Positions 13,811-21,949 of a stretch of DNA of 42,518 nucleotides are shown here, piece after piece. A model generated the notes under the pieces. That model saw nothing but the letters and a program-made list of their open reading frames with translations, was not told the DNA's origin and ran no database searches. Made by a program: the position numbers and the translations under genes. Position 1 is the first letter of the stretch, and the number at the start of each line of letters is the position of its first letter. Origin of the DNA: Roseobacter sp. (GTDB lineage Bacteria; Pseudomonadota; Alphaproteobacteria; Rhodobacterales; Rhodobacteraceae); assembly GCA_002731875.1 (NCBI GenBank), contig PCCY01000025.1, positions 1 to 42,518 on the forward strand, given 5' to 3'.

Positions 13811-15982
13811 TCAGGCCGCATCCTCGCTGAGGAATGCGGGCAAGGAGGACGGGCCCTCATTCTCGGCATCGGGCAGCGGATCTGCAGCGGGCGCGTCGCC
13901 TTCCTCGGCCTCGGGCGCATCGCCAATCATTTTGGCGTCGGCCTCCGTCGAACCGGCAAACACCATCCCCTCGGGCAACCAGCGGGTCGTCTTTGCAACC
14001 GTCGCCGCGTCGAAACCCTCCGTCTCGCCGGCCGCCTCCGCGAAAGCCCGCTCCATCGCGGCGGCGAGATCGCCCTTGCGTTCCCGATTGCGATCCTCGG
14101 CGTAGTCGTCACCGATCAGCTTGCGCGCCGTTGCCACGGCATGCCCCTTGTTGACCCGACCCCAGTAGTTCTGTGCGGTCGGACGCCAGCAGGCCGCCAC
14201 ATCGACATCGAGCCGCCCACCGATCTCCTCGATGATCGGAGACGGGCGATTGTCGGAGGAGAGTTGCGGCTTGACCGCCAGACCCGTTGCCCAGGAGAAA
14301 AGCGCCTGCTTGTCGGCAATGGGCAGCGCCGACATCGCCCGGAAGTCATCGGGTTTTTCGAGCTTCATCCAGTCGGTGGCGAGGTCCTGCTCCAGCGCCT
14401 CGAGCATCTTCTGGGCGACGGTATCCGCGTGCAGCACCTCGCGGTTTTGCGTCTGGAAGGGCCGGATCGAGATGTCGAGCGCCTCGTTGTTGTAGGACCG
14501 TCCCAGAGCCTGCTCACAGAGCGCATAAAGCATCGCGTCGAACGCCACCTCGAAATCCGCAACCAGATGCGCCCGCAGGATGTGCTGGCGCGTCGCGCGC
14601 AGGTCGTCTGCGAGGCTCCCCGAAATCCCATCGGCTTTGCGCAATGTCGCGGCAGGGTCGGAGGTCGGCACCGGTGTCGAGGAGGTCGGCGGGGTCACGT
14701 GGGGCCGGGCAGGGGAGGGGGCGCCATCCGCACCTGCCGGGGTCTCATCGAGTTCCGGCGCGGCTGGAATATCCTCGGGCCGTACAAGGCCCTTCTCGAC
14801 ACGCAACGCTCCATCATGACCGATGGTCAGAACCACGCCGGCGATGGCCCGATCTGCGTCAGCATAGGGTTGCCGTTCACGCTGCAAGGCCTCGATCTCG
14901 CGCAGGCGCGGCTCGATGGCGTAATATTCTTCGGTTTCGGCATCGGTCCAGTCCTCACCGTCATTCTGCGCTGCCAGCTCCTCTTCGCGCGCGATGAGAC
15001 GCTCTTCCTCAGCCAGCAGATCCGGATCAGGGTCGATGTCCTGCGGATAGACCCGCCCGAAACTGCGAAACGCGCCGTAATCCACGGAGAGATGTACTTC
15101 GAGCCATTTCCAGTCGGCCTCGAAGGGTTTGGCCGCAGCTTGCAGCTTCTCGATGGCAAGGCGCTCCAGGAGCTCGGGGTTTTCCATATGGGCGCTAGCG
15201 CGGTCGTCGAAGAGATCGCGCAGCAGAACGCCGCCCGCCGCCTCGTAAGCCTCGACGCCGACAAAGCGCCCGAGGGCTGAGTTCGCCGAATGCGCGGTCT
15301 CGGTCAGTTGGCGTTTGATGCTCTGCGGGTGGATGTGATAGCTGCCCTTCACCGCCTTCCAGACTGCGAGTTGCCGATCGTGATCGTCGGTCAGCGTGAA
15401 AGCCATCACGCATTCGAGGGTCAGATCGCCTGCACGGAACTGCTCGATGATTTCGGGGGCGACGCGGGCGAGTTTGAGGCGGCGGCGCACCAGGTCGACG
15501 GAGACGCCAAACTTCAGCGCGATCTCGTCTTCACTGCGGCCCTCGGCGATCATTTTGTCGAAAGCTTCGAACTGGTCGGCCGGGTGCATCGCCGCACGCT
15601 GGAGGTTTTCCGTGGCAGAGGTGAGGACAGCATTGCGCTCATCCTCGATGAGGCAGGGCACGGGATGATCTGCGGGGATCACACCGTCTTCGGCGAGTTG
15701 CTTCAGCGCCTTGAGACGACGACCGCCCGCATCGACAGCGAAACGTGTCTCTGTCAGCGCATGAACCACCAGGTTCTGCTTGATGCCAGTCTCGCGGATG
15801 CTGGCCAGGAGTTCGGCGTCGTCGCTGGCGCTGGCGGCCACCTTGCGGACGTTCAACGGGCTTGGCTCCAGCTGGTTGAGTGGGATTATCCGGATGTCGG
15901 CGGCGCTGTCAGGCGTTGCCGATCCGGTAGCTTCGGTCTTCTGATCGGTGACGGGTTTCGGTCGGGTTGTGGTCTTGGCCAT
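13811..15982 (-). CDS. ParB/Spo0J-like partition-type protein
   Basis: A 723-residue protein, much longer than chromosomal ParB (about 300). Residues 31-130 are the ParB N-terminal (CTPase-fold) domain: Ile-Pro-Leu-Asn-Gln-Leu-Glu-Pro-Ser-Pro-Leu-Asn-Val-Arg-Lys near 33-47, Ala-Gly-Gly-Arg-Arg near 85-89, and Thr-Glu-Asn-Leu-Gln-Arg near 124-129. A helix-turn-helix follows around 150-175 (Glu-Ile-Ala-Leu-Lys-Phe-Gly-Val-Ser). The long C-terminus is acidic and has no motif I recognise. Such long ParB-like proteins are common on alphaproteobacterial integrative elements and may regulate the element rather than segregate it. The ATG at 15982, after AAGGA, is preferred over one six codons upstream. 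No ParA is present in the window. Confidence 0.85.
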   Translation of the reverse strand: MAKTTTRPKPVTDQKTEATGSATPDSAADIRIIPLNQLEPSPLNVRKVAASASDDAELLASIRETGIKQNLVVHALTETRFAVDAGGRRLKALKQLAEDGVIPADHPVPCLIEDERNAVLTSATENLQRAAMHPADQFEAFDKMIAEGRSEDEIALKFGVSVDLVRRRLKLARVAPEIIEQFRAGDLTLECVMAFTLTDDHDRQLAVWKAVKGSYHIHPQSIKRQLTETAHSANSALGRFVGVEAYEAAGGVLLRDLFDDRASAHMENPELLERLAIEKLQAAAKPFEADWKWLEVHLSVDYGAFRSFGRVYPQDIDPDPDLLAEEERLIAREEELAAQNDGEDWTDAETEEYYAIEPRLREIEALQRERQPYADADRAIAGVVLTIGHDGALRVEKGLVRPEDIPAAPELDETPAGADGAPSPARPHVTPPTSSTPVPTSDPAATLRKADGISGSLADDLRATRQHILRAHLVADFEVAFDAMLYALCEQALGRSYNNEALDISIRPFQTQNREVLHADTVAQKMLEALEQDLATDWMKLEKPDDFRAMSALPIADKQALFSWATGLAVKPQLSSDNRPSPIIEEIGGRLDVDVAACWRPTAQNYWGRVNKGHAVATARKLIGDDYAEDRNRERKGDLAAAMERAFAEAAGETEGFDAATVAKTTRWLPEGMVFAGSTEADAKMIGDAPEAEEGDAPAADPLPDAENEGPSSLPAFLSEDAA

Positions 15983-16033
15983 GGTCAGGATCCTTGTCAC
16001 GCCGGACCCGGATGAGCCTCTCTCTATCCTTTC

Positions 16034-16052
16034 AAGCCCGGCACCCGGGCTT
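16034..16052. promoter_or_regulatory. Hairpin at the backbone/catabolic junction
   Basis: AAGCCCG, a five-base loop and CGGGCTT form a 7-bp stem 52 bases upstream of the ParB-like start and about 84 bases beyond the pcaB stop. Either a ParB leader hairpin or a weak terminator for the pca operon. The 16053-16135 stretch is A+T-richer and holds no gene. Confidence 0.35.
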
Positions 16053-16135
16053 CCCTTTCTCTGGCTCTTTATTCGGCTTGGATGCTTTTTGTGTGAACTC
16101 TCGACACCAGTATAGGGTTTGAAATTTAGTTTGTC

Positions 16136-17188
16136 TCACGCCTTCCCAACAGCTCTGATTTGCGCACACAGTGCCTGTGAGGCTGAGAGCGCGCGGGCGG
16201 TTGTTACGGACATCTGCGGCAAGATCATCCATTCTAGCATCCATGCCGCACCAGAGCGTTCCTGTTCATGCACCAGTGCGTGATGCACCCCTGAAAGCTG
16301 GGTTGCGTTGAAACGCGCCAGGGTCACCAGAAGCTCTGCCAGAACCGGGTTCGATTTATGCGGCATGGCCGAGGAGCCGCCGCCTGCCGCCAGCGTGACT
16401 TCGTCGATGCCCTGTTGGGCCATCAAGGCCACGTCCTGTCCGATCTTTCCAAGGCTGCCGGTGATCAGCGACAGGCACCCGGCATAGGCCGCAACGCCAG
16501 TCCTGTCGGTGTGCCAGACCGGGCCGTCGTGTAGTCCGAGAGCCTTTGCGATCTGCGCGGCAATCTGTGGACCGGCCTCGCCGAAATCGCGCCGCGTTCC
16601 GACTGCGCCACCAAGTTGCAGCCGCTCAACTTGCGGCCGCAAACCCTCCAGGGCGGCGATATAGGTTGCCAGCGGCTGCCGCCAGGACGCAAGACGGTCC
16701 CCGGCGGTGATGGGCAGGGCGGCCTGCATACGGGTGCGGCCCATCAGGGCGTTTGTGCCTTGAGATTGTGTCAGTCCGGCAAGCGTTGCATCGAGGTCTT
16801 TCAGCCGGAGTTGCAAGATGTCAGTCAAGGCTTTCAACGTCAGGGAAAGAGCTGTGTCCATCACATCCTGCGAGGTGGCTCCGGTGTGAACGGCGGCACG
16901 ATAATCGCCTGCCGCTGCACGCAGTTGTTTGACCAGGTTTGGGATTGGTAGGCCATCGGTGGCTGTCCCTTGAGCGAGACCTTGCAGGTCGATATCTGCG
17001 GTTTCGATGACAGTGGCCGCCGCCGCGCCGTACCCTGACGGAACCTGTCCGCTCTGCTCCAGCGCGCGTGCGAGTGCCGCTTCGAATGCGCGGAAATGAC
17101 CCAATTGCGCCTCTGGCGACCAGAGGGCGGCAGCCTCGTCATCCCCAAAAAGCCCCCCCAGCCAGGGATGTTCGAACACCGAGATCAT
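16136..17188 (-). CDS. pcaB: 3-carboxy-cis,cis-muconate cycloisomerase
   Basis: A cytosolic enzyme that converts 3-carboxy-cis,cis-muconate to 4-carboxymuconolactone in protocatechuate degradation. At 350 residues it is of the shorter PcaB type. It has the fumarase/adenylosuccinate-lyase superfamily motifs: Thr-Gly-Ala-Thr-Ser-Gln-Asp at about 102-108 and the signature Gly-Ser-Ser-Ala-Met-Pro-His-Lys-Ser-Asn-Pro at about 271-281. The ATG at 17188 overlaps the pcaD stop by four bases. The open frame extends further upstream, but only through pcaD in another phase. It is the last gene of the pca operon, next to the backbone junction. Confidence 0.93.
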   Translation of the reverse strand: MISVFEHPWLGGLFGDDEAAALWSPEAQLGHFRAFEAALARALEQSGQVPSGYGAAAATVIETADIDLQGLAQGTATDGLPIPNLVKQLRAAAGDYRAAVHTGATSQDVMDTALSLTLKALTDILQLRLKDLDATLAGLTQSQGTNALMGRTRMQAALPITAGDRLASWRQPLATYIAALEGLRPQVERLQLGGAVGTRRDFGEAGPQIAAQIAKALGLHDGPVWHTDRTGVAAYAGCLSLITGSLGKIGQDVALMAQQGIDEVTLAAGGGSSAMPHKSNPVLAELLVTLARFNATQLSGVHHALVHEQERSGAAWMLEWMILPQMSVTTARALSASQALCAQIRAVGKA

Positions 17189-17970
17189 GTCAGGGCCGCC
17201 ATATGAGTCTGGATGTCCCTGGCGATCCGTTCGGGCGCCTCGATGCAGGGCAGGTGGCCCACATTGTCGTAGCAGGTGAAGGCCGCCCCGGTGATAAGCT
17301 GCGACATTGACTGAACCAGATCGGGAGGGGTTGCTTGATCGTCGGCCCCCGCGACGCAGAGCGTCGAGCAAGTGAGGCGTTGCGTTGCCTCCCTGAGGTC
17401 CGCATTGCGGATCGCCCCACAAATCGCGCGATAGCCTGCCAGCGGCGTGCGCGCCAACATCATCCGGTAGCCGGCTGTTTCCTGCGGATGATTGCGGCGG
17501 AAGGTTGGTGAGAACCAGCGCTCGATGATGCCGTCAGCCATCGTCTCCAGGCCGGTTGTGTCCAGCGCGGCGATCCTCTCCTCCCAGCTCTCTGCCGTGC
17601 CGATCCGATGTGCGGTGTTGCAGAGCACCAATCCTGCGACAAGATCAGGCCGGGACGCGGCCAGCGCCTGTGCGATCATGCCACCCACGGACACGCCGCA
17701 GATCAGTGCGCCTGCAAGAGAATTTGCGTCCATCAGTGCCGCAAGATCGGATGCGAAATCTTCGATGGTTCGCGCGCCACCCTGAGACAGGCCATGCCCG
17801 GATTTGTCGTAAGCCAGAACGGTCCAGTCCGCAGGGAGGGCGGCAATCACGCGGTCCCAGATGCGCAAATCGGTGCCAAGCGAATTGACGAACACGATCG
17901 GCACGCGCGCAATGCCTGGGCGCAGGTTGAAATGGTGAACTCGGCCATTCACGCGCAGGAAGTCAGACAT
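17185..17970 (-). CDS. pcaD: 3-oxoadipate enol-lactonase
   Basis: An alpha/beta hydrolase of 261 residues that hydrolyses 3-oxoadipate enol-lactone to 3-oxoadipate. The nucleophile elbow Gly-Val-Ser-Val-Gly-Gly places the catalytic Ser at 94. Asn-Ser-Leu-Gly-Thr near 29-33 is the oxyanion region, and Asn-Val-Gly-His-Leu-Pro near the C-terminus supplies the catalytic His. The start at 17970 shares a base with the scoB stop (TGATG) and the end overlaps pcaB by four bases, so it is translationally coupled on both sides. Length and motifs match PcaD rather than a PcaL fusion, consistent with a separate pcaC. Confidence 0.93.
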   Translation of the reverse strand: MSDFLRVNGRVHHFNLRPGIARVPIVFVNSLGTDLRIWDRVIAALPADWTVLAYDKSGHGLSQGGARTIEDFASDLAALMDANSLAGALICGVSVGGMIAQALAASRPDLVAGLVLCNTAHRIGTAESWEERIAALDTTGLETMADGIIERWFSPTFRRNHPQETAGYRMMLARTPLAGYRAICGAIRNADLREATQRLTCSTLCVAGADDQATPPDLVQSMSQLITGAAFTCYDNVGHLPCIEAPERIARDIQTHMAALT

Positions 17971-18593
17971 CAGACAAGCGTTGCTTCGGTGGCGGCGCGC
18001 AACTCGTCCTCGCTGACGCCATCGGCGCATTCCACGATGCGCAGGCTCCCTTCGACAACATCCAGCACGCCAAGATTGGTGATAATCCGGTCGACCACGC
18101 CCTTGCCTGTCAGGGGCAGGGTGCATTCTTTCAACACCTTGCTGTCCCCATGCTTGTTGGTGTGGTCCATCACCACGATCACGCGGCCCACGCCAGCCAC
18201 AAGGTCCATGGCCCCGCCCATGCCTTTGACCAGCTTGCCGGGGATCATCCAGTTCGCCAGATCGCCGTTTTCGGCCACTTCCATGGCACCAAGGATTGCC
18301 GCCGCGATCTTGCCGCCGCGGATCATGCCAAAGCTGGTGGCGCTGTCGAAATAGGCGGTGCGGCTCAGTTCCGTGATCGTCTGCTTGCCGGCGTTAATCA
18401 GGTCCGCGTCCTCCTCGCCCTCGAAGGGGAAGGGGCCCATGCCCAGCATGCCGTTCTCGGATTGCAGGGTGATGTCCTTGTCGCCCACATAATTCGCCAC
18501 CAGCGTCGGGATGCCAATGCCGAGGTTCACATACATGCCGTCCTCGAGTTCCTCTGCGGCGCGTGCCGCCATTTGGTTTCGGTCCCAGGGCAT
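17970..18593 (-). CDS. scoB: 3-oxoacid CoA-transferase subunit B (ScoB-like)
   Basis: A 207-residue beta subunit of a family I CoA-transferase. Val-Asn-Leu-Gly-Ile-Gly-Ile-Pro-Thr near 22-30 and Ser-Glu-Asn-Gly-Met-Leu-Gly at 45-51 contain the active-site Glu (46), which forms the CoA thioester. The stretch [18 protein letters not shown] matches succinyl-CoA:acetoacetate transferases (ScoB/SCOT). From memory, PcaJ differs and has an insertion here. Automatic annotation could easily call it pcaJ because of its place in a pca operon. It overlaps scoA and pcaD by one base each. Inferred reaction: CoA from succinyl-CoA to acetoacetate. Confidence 0.85.
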   Translation of the reverse strand: MPWDRNQMAARAAEELEDGMYVNLGIGIPTLVANYVGDKDITLQSENGMLGMGPFPFEGEEDADLINAGKQTITELSRTAYFDSATSFGMIRGGKIAAAILGAMEVAENGDLANWMIPGKLVKGMGGAMDLVAGVGRVIVVMDHTNKHGDSKVLKECTLPLTGKGVVDRIITNLGVLDVVEGSLRIVECADGVSEDELRAATEATLV

Positions 18594-19297
18594 TATGCGG
18601 TCTCCTTCTGACGAACGGTGCGCTGTTCGATGCGTTTTTCATGCGCGCCCTGCACGATCCGGTGGACGTAGATGCCGGGCAGGTGGATGTGATCGGGGTC
18701 GAGGCTGCCGCGCGGCACGATCTCTTCCACCTCTGCGACGCAGATCTTGCCGCACATTGCGGCAGGCGGATTGAAATTGCGCGCCGTCTTTCGGAAGACG
18801 AGGTTGCCCGTGTCGTCGGCCTTCCACGCCTTGACGATGGACAGGTCCGCGAAGATGCCTTCCTCGAGGATGTAGTCCTCGCCGCCCCAGGGCTTCACTT
18901 CCTTGCCCTCGGCGATCACTGTGCCGACACCGGTCTTGGTGTAGAATCCCGGGATGCCGCAGCCGCCGGCGCGCATGCGCTCGGCTAGGGTGCCCTGCGG
19001 GTTGAACTCAAGCTCCAGCTCTCCGCTCAGGTACTGGCGCATGAATTCGGCGTTCTCGCCGACATAGGAAGAAATCATCTTCTTCACCTGTCGGGTCTGC
19101 AGCAGGATGCCAATCCCGAAATCGTCGACGCCTGCGTTGTTCGACGCGAAAGTCAGATTCTTGACCCCGCTCTCCTTGATCGCCTGCAACAGCAGCTCTG
19201 GAATGCCGCAAAGGCCAAAGCCTCCGGCGGCGATCAGCATATCGTCGCGCAAGAGACCGCTCAGGGCCTCTTTTGCCGTGTCATAAACTTTCTTCAT
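18593..19297 (-). CDS. scoA: 3-oxoacid CoA-transferase subunit A (ScoA-like)
   Basis: A 234-residue alpha subunit of a family I CoA-transferase. [10 protein letters not shown] near 25-34 is the SCOT form of the CoA-binding glycine motif (PcaI usually has Gly-Gly-Phe-Gly-Thr-Ala-Gly-Met-Pro). [18 protein letters not shown] and the tail [10 protein letters not shown] also fit ScoA. Together with ScoB it should activate acetoacetate (or 3-oxoadipate, if it is functionally PcaI). It overlaps the BKACE stop by four bases. No thiolase (pcaF) lies in the operon, and this bears on which reaction it catalyses. Confidence 0.85.
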   Translation of the reverse strand: MKKVYDTAKEALSGLLRDDMLIAAGGFGLCGIPELLLQAIKESGVKNLTFASNNAGVDDFGIGILLQTRQVKKMISSYVGENAEFMRQYLSGELELEFNPQGTLAERMRAGGCGIPGFYTKTGVGTVIAEGKEVKPWGGEDYILEEGIFADLSIVKAWKADDTGNLVFRKTARNFNPPAAMCGKICVAEVEEIVPRGSLDPDHIHLPGIYVHRIVQGAHEKRIEQRTVRQKETA

Positions 19298-20133
19298 GCG
19301 GCGACCTCCTTCAGTCCCAATATCCTTCTAGCCTGGGTCCATGTGGCCACCGGGCGTTCGTATGTCTCGCAGAGCTCGACCACCCGGCGCACCAACGCTG
19401 CGTTCGATGGTGCCAGCGTGTCGCGATCAAGCCGGACATTGTCCTCGAGCCCCGTGCGGGCATGACCGCCAGAGGACACGGCCCAGTCGTTCAGCGTCGA
19501 TTGCCGGGCACCAATGCCTGCCGCGCACCAGGGCGTCGCTTCCCCAAAAAGCCGCTTGACGGTCTTGATGTAGAAATCGAACACGTCGCGGTCGACCGGC
19601 ATCGCGTTTTTGACGCCCATGACGAATTGCACATAGGGGGTGTCCTTGATCCGCCCGTCAGCATGCATCTTTGCTGCTTGGAAGATGTGGCTGAGATCGA
19701 AGGCTTCGATCTCCGGCTTCACATCGTGTGCCTTCATCTCGGACGCGAGCCAGTCGACCAGATCGGGCGGGTTTTCGTAGACCCGAGTGGGGAAGTTGTT
19801 CGACCCTACCGACAGGGACGCCATATCAGGTGCTAGCGACAGCATGCCGCCGCGTGTGTGGCCTGCACCCGATCGACCGCCAGTGGAAAACTGGATGATC
19901 ATGCCGGGGCAATGTTTTTCCAACCCTTCCTTCAGGCGCGCGAACTTCTCGGGGTCGGATGACGGCGTCTCATCATCGTTGCGCACATGGCCATGAACGA
20001 TAGAGGCTCCGGCCTCGAAGGCTTCATGGGTGCTTTCGACTTGCTCGGCGACGGTTATAGGAACCGCCGGGTTGTTGGCCTTTGTCGGCAACGACCCGGT
20101 GATGGCGACACAGATGATGCAGGGATCAGACAT
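19294..20133 (-). CDS. Beta-keto acid cleavage enzyme (BKACE, DUF849)
   Basis: A 279-residue TIM-barrel enzyme of the BKACE family, whose founder Kce cleaves 3-keto-5-aminohexanoate. Family chemistry: a beta-keto acid plus acetyl-CoA gives acetoacetate plus a new CoA ester. Zinc ligands are visible as His-Gly-His at 47-49 and Glu-230 in Gly-Gly-His-Ala-Arg-Thr-Gly-Leu-Glu-Asp-Asn; Arg-226 is placed to hold the substrate. Glu-143 lies in Glu-Ile-Glu-Ala-Phe-Asp. The frame extends 14 codons upstream, but the ATG at 20133, overlapping pcaG by eight bases, begins at the conserved strand. Inferred substrate from the operon: 3-oxoadipate, giving succinyl-CoA and acetoacetate in place of PcaF. Substrate not proven by sequence. 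Confidence 0.87.
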   Translation of the reverse strand: MSDPCIICVAITGSLPTKANNPAVPITVAEQVESTHEAFEAGASIVHGHVRNDDETPSSDPEKFARLKEGLEKHCPGMIIQFSTGGRSGAGHTRGGMLSLAPDMASLSVGSNNFPTRVYENPPDLVDWLASEMKAHDVKPEIEAFDLSHIFQAAKMHADGRIKDTPYVQFVMGVKNAMPVDRDVFDFYIKTVKRLFGEATPWCAAGIGARQSTLNDWAVSSGGHARTGLEDNVRLDRDTLAPSNAALVRRVVELCETYERPVATWTQARRILGLKEVAA

Positions 20134-20746
20134 CGAAGAACACCGTTTCGTTCTCGCCCTGAAGCTGGATGTCAAAGCGGTAGACGGGAAGACCGCTCGC
20201 CTCGCTGCGGTCCGCGATCAGGGTGGCACGGCGGTGCTTCCATTCGATCAGGTTCAGCACCGGGTCGGCGGCATTGGCTTGCGCCTCGTCACCGAAATAC
20301 ATCCGCGTGTTGAGGCCGATGTTGATCCCGCGCGCGACGATCCAGAGGTTCAGGTGCGGAGCCTGCATGCTTACATTTCGGCCTTTGGTCGTCCCGGGCT
20401 TTACCGTTTCGAACGACCATTCGCCGGTATCGAAATCGGAGATGACCCGACCCCAGCCGCGAAAGCCGTCTTCGACGTCGCCACCACCTTCGGGGTGGGC
20501 GTAGTGCCCATCGGCATTGGCCTGCCAGACTTCGAGCAGAACGTCCTTGATCGGTGCGCCCATGCCGTCGACAACGCGACCTTCCACGCGGATGCGTTCG
20601 CCCTTGGCGTTCGGTCCGGTGATGTCGTGACCCAACTCCTGGCGGTAGATGTCAAATCCTGCTGCACCTGGTGCCAAACCGATATGGACGTAGGGACCGG
20701 CAGTTTGGGAGGCGGATTCTTTCAGGTAGGCGAGTTCTTGAGGCAT
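20126..20746 (-). CDS. pcaG: Protocatechuate 3,4-dioxygenase, alpha subunit
   Basis: A 206-residue subunit of the non-heme Fe(III) intradiol dioxygenase that opens protocatechuate between the hydroxylated carbons to 3-carboxy-cis,cis-muconate. It has the intradiol-dioxygenase beta-sandwich, with Leu-Leu-Glu-Val-Trp-Gln-Ala-Asn-Ala-Asp-Gly near 69-79 and Asn-Leu-Trp-Ile-Val-Ala-Arg-Gly near 132-139, and, as expected for alpha, no full iron ligand set. It overlaps pcaH by one base (TGATG). A short N-terminal extension (Gln-Thr-Ala-Gly-Pro-Tyr-Val-His-Ile-Gly) is typical of PcaG. Confidence 0.94.
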   Translation of the reverse strand: MPQELAYLKESASQTAGPYVHIGLAPGAAGFDIYRQELGHDITGPNAKGERIRVEGRVVDGMGAPIKDVLLEVWQANADGHYAHPEGGGDVEDGFRGWGRVISDFDTGEWSFETVKPGTTKGRNVSMQAPHLNLWIVARGINIGLNTRMYFGDEAQANAADPVLNLIEWKHRRATLIADRSEASGLPVYRFDIQLQGENETVFFDV

Positions 20747-21474
20747 CAGTTTCCCTCCAGACGGTTTTCAAAGAGTGTCGAGCGACGGCCGCGCAGCACA
20801 ATGTCGAATTTGTAGGCAATGCTGTCGAGCGGGATCGTCGCGTTCAGGTCGAGCTTGGCCGTGAGCTGTTCGATGGCATCCGGGTCCGGGATCGTCTGCA
20901 CGATTGGGCAAATCGGGATCAGCGGATCACCCTCGAAATAGCATTGGGTGATCAGGCGCTGCACAAAGCCCGAACCGAAGACTGAAACGTGGATATGAGC
21001 CGGCCTCCAGTTGTTAACCATGTTGCGCCACGGATAGGCACCGGGCTTGACGGTGCGGAAAAAGAAATAGCCATTTTCATCCGTCAACGTGCGTCCGCAG
21101 CCGCCAAAGTTGGGGTCGATGGGTGCAAGATAGGTGTCCTTCTTGTGGCGATACCGCCCGCCCGCATTGGCCTGCCATATCTCGACCAGCGTGTTCGGTA
21201 CTGGACAGGCATTCTCATTCAGAACACGACCGTGCAGAATAATCCGCTCGCCTATCGGGCTTTCGCCCGCCTTGGCATAGTTCGTCAGCAGATCGTTATC
21301 GCCTGCGTCGATGTCACTGTGGCCGAACCGCGGTCCGGTGATTTCCGACACGGAATTCTGCAGGGAAATCATTGAATAGCGCGGGCTGCGCGCGACGGAC
21401 GTCTTGTAGTCCGGTGTGAAGGCCGGGGGCTGTATAGTCCGGTCGCGTTGGTAGAATTCTCCGGGCTGGGTCAT
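20746..21474 (-). CDS. pcaH: Protocatechuate 3,4-dioxygenase, beta subunit
   Basis: The catalytic subunit, 242 residues. The four iron ligands are visible as Tyr-108 (Gly-Gly-Arg-Tyr-Arg-His), Tyr-147 (Pro-Gly-Ala-Tyr-Pro-Trp-Arg-Asn) and His-160/His-162 (Ala-His-Ile-His-Val). This is the spacing of the well-studied Pseudomonas enzyme. It has the N-terminal segment with Arg-Asp near 10-11 usual for PcaH. It overlaps pcaC (four bases, ATGA) upstream and pcaG (one base) downstream. With pcaG it forms the ring-cleavage step on which the tph and perhaps the second Rieske branch converge. Confidence 0.95.
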   Translation of the reverse strand: MTQPGEFYQRDRTIQPPAFTPDYKTSVARSPRYSMISLQNSVSEITGPRFGHSDIDAGDNDLLTNYAKAGESPIGERIILHGRVLNENACPVPNTLVEIWQANAGGRYRHKKDTYLAPIDPNFGGCGRTLTDENGYFFFRTVKPGAYPWRNMVNNWRPAHIHVSVFGSGFVQRLITQCYFEGDPLIPICPIVQTIPDPDAIEQLTAKLDLNATIPLDSIAYKFDIVLRGRRSTLFENRLEGN

Positions 21475-21854
21475 GTGATCTCCTCCATTTCGGCATAGGT
21501 CGCTTTGGCAAGTTTGATGGCGTGGTTGGCATTCGGCACACCGGCATAGATGGCGACATGCATGAACGCCTGAATGACGTCCTCCTTGGTCGCACCGGTA
21601 TTGGCGGTAGCCCGGATGTGCATCGGTATTTCCTCGAAGTTCCCGGTCGCCGCCAGTAGCGCCAGTGTCAGCATCGAGCGTTCGCGCCGCGTGATCGCGT
21701 CGTCGGCCCAGACCGTTCCCCAGGCCCCTACGGTAATCAGGGTTTGGAACGGCAGATCGAAAGGCGTCTTGGCGGCCTCGGCACGGTCGACATGGGCATC
21801 GCCAAGTACCGAGCGGCGGGTTCGCATGCCTCGATCATAACAGTCGTCCGACAT
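21471..21854 (-). CDS. pcaC: 4-carboxymuconolactone decarboxylase
   Basis: A small CMD/AhpD-fold protein of 127 residues that decarboxylates 4-carboxymuconolactone to the enol-lactone. [10 protein letters not shown] near 13-22, Arg-Glu-Arg-Ser-Met-Leu-Thr-Leu near 57-64, Glu-Glu-Ile-Pro-Met-His-Ile near 74-80 and Ala-Gly-Val-Pro-Asn-Ala-Asn-His-Ala near 104-112 are the family motifs. It is the first gene of the pca operon, divergent from pcaQ across about 95 bases. It is stand-alone, not fused to pcaD. Confidence 0.94.
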   Translation of the reverse strand: MSDDCYDRGMRTRRSVLGDAHVDRAEAAKTPFDLPFQTLITVGAWGTVWADDAITRRERSMLTLALLAATGNFEEIPMHIRATANTGATKEDVIQAFMHVAIYAGVPNANHAIKLAKATYAEMEEIT

Positions 21855-21888
21855 GAAATGCTCCTATGCGTTATCTGTCGGGCCCAAT

Positions 21889-21909
21889 TTAATCATGACT
21901 GATGGATTA
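21889..21909. promoter_or_regulatory. Candidate PcaQ operator between pcaC and pcaQ
   Basis: TAATC (21890-21894), ten bases and GATTA (21905-21909) form a dyad in the middle of the divergent pcaC-pcaQ region, where a LysR regulator is expected to bind. It contains a T-N11-A-like LysR core. It does not exactly match the PcaQ consensus I remember from rhizobia. Confidence 0.4.
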
Positions 21910-21949
21910 TAATATTGATATCTTTCGCCGAACTGATACCATTTCCGTT

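Noticed and set aside
13799..15280. 493-codon open frame on the plus strand
   Set aside because: It is antisense to the ParB-like gene, whose domains are clear; long antisense frames are common in G+C-rich DNA. Its translation is Arg/Gly-rich without a motif.
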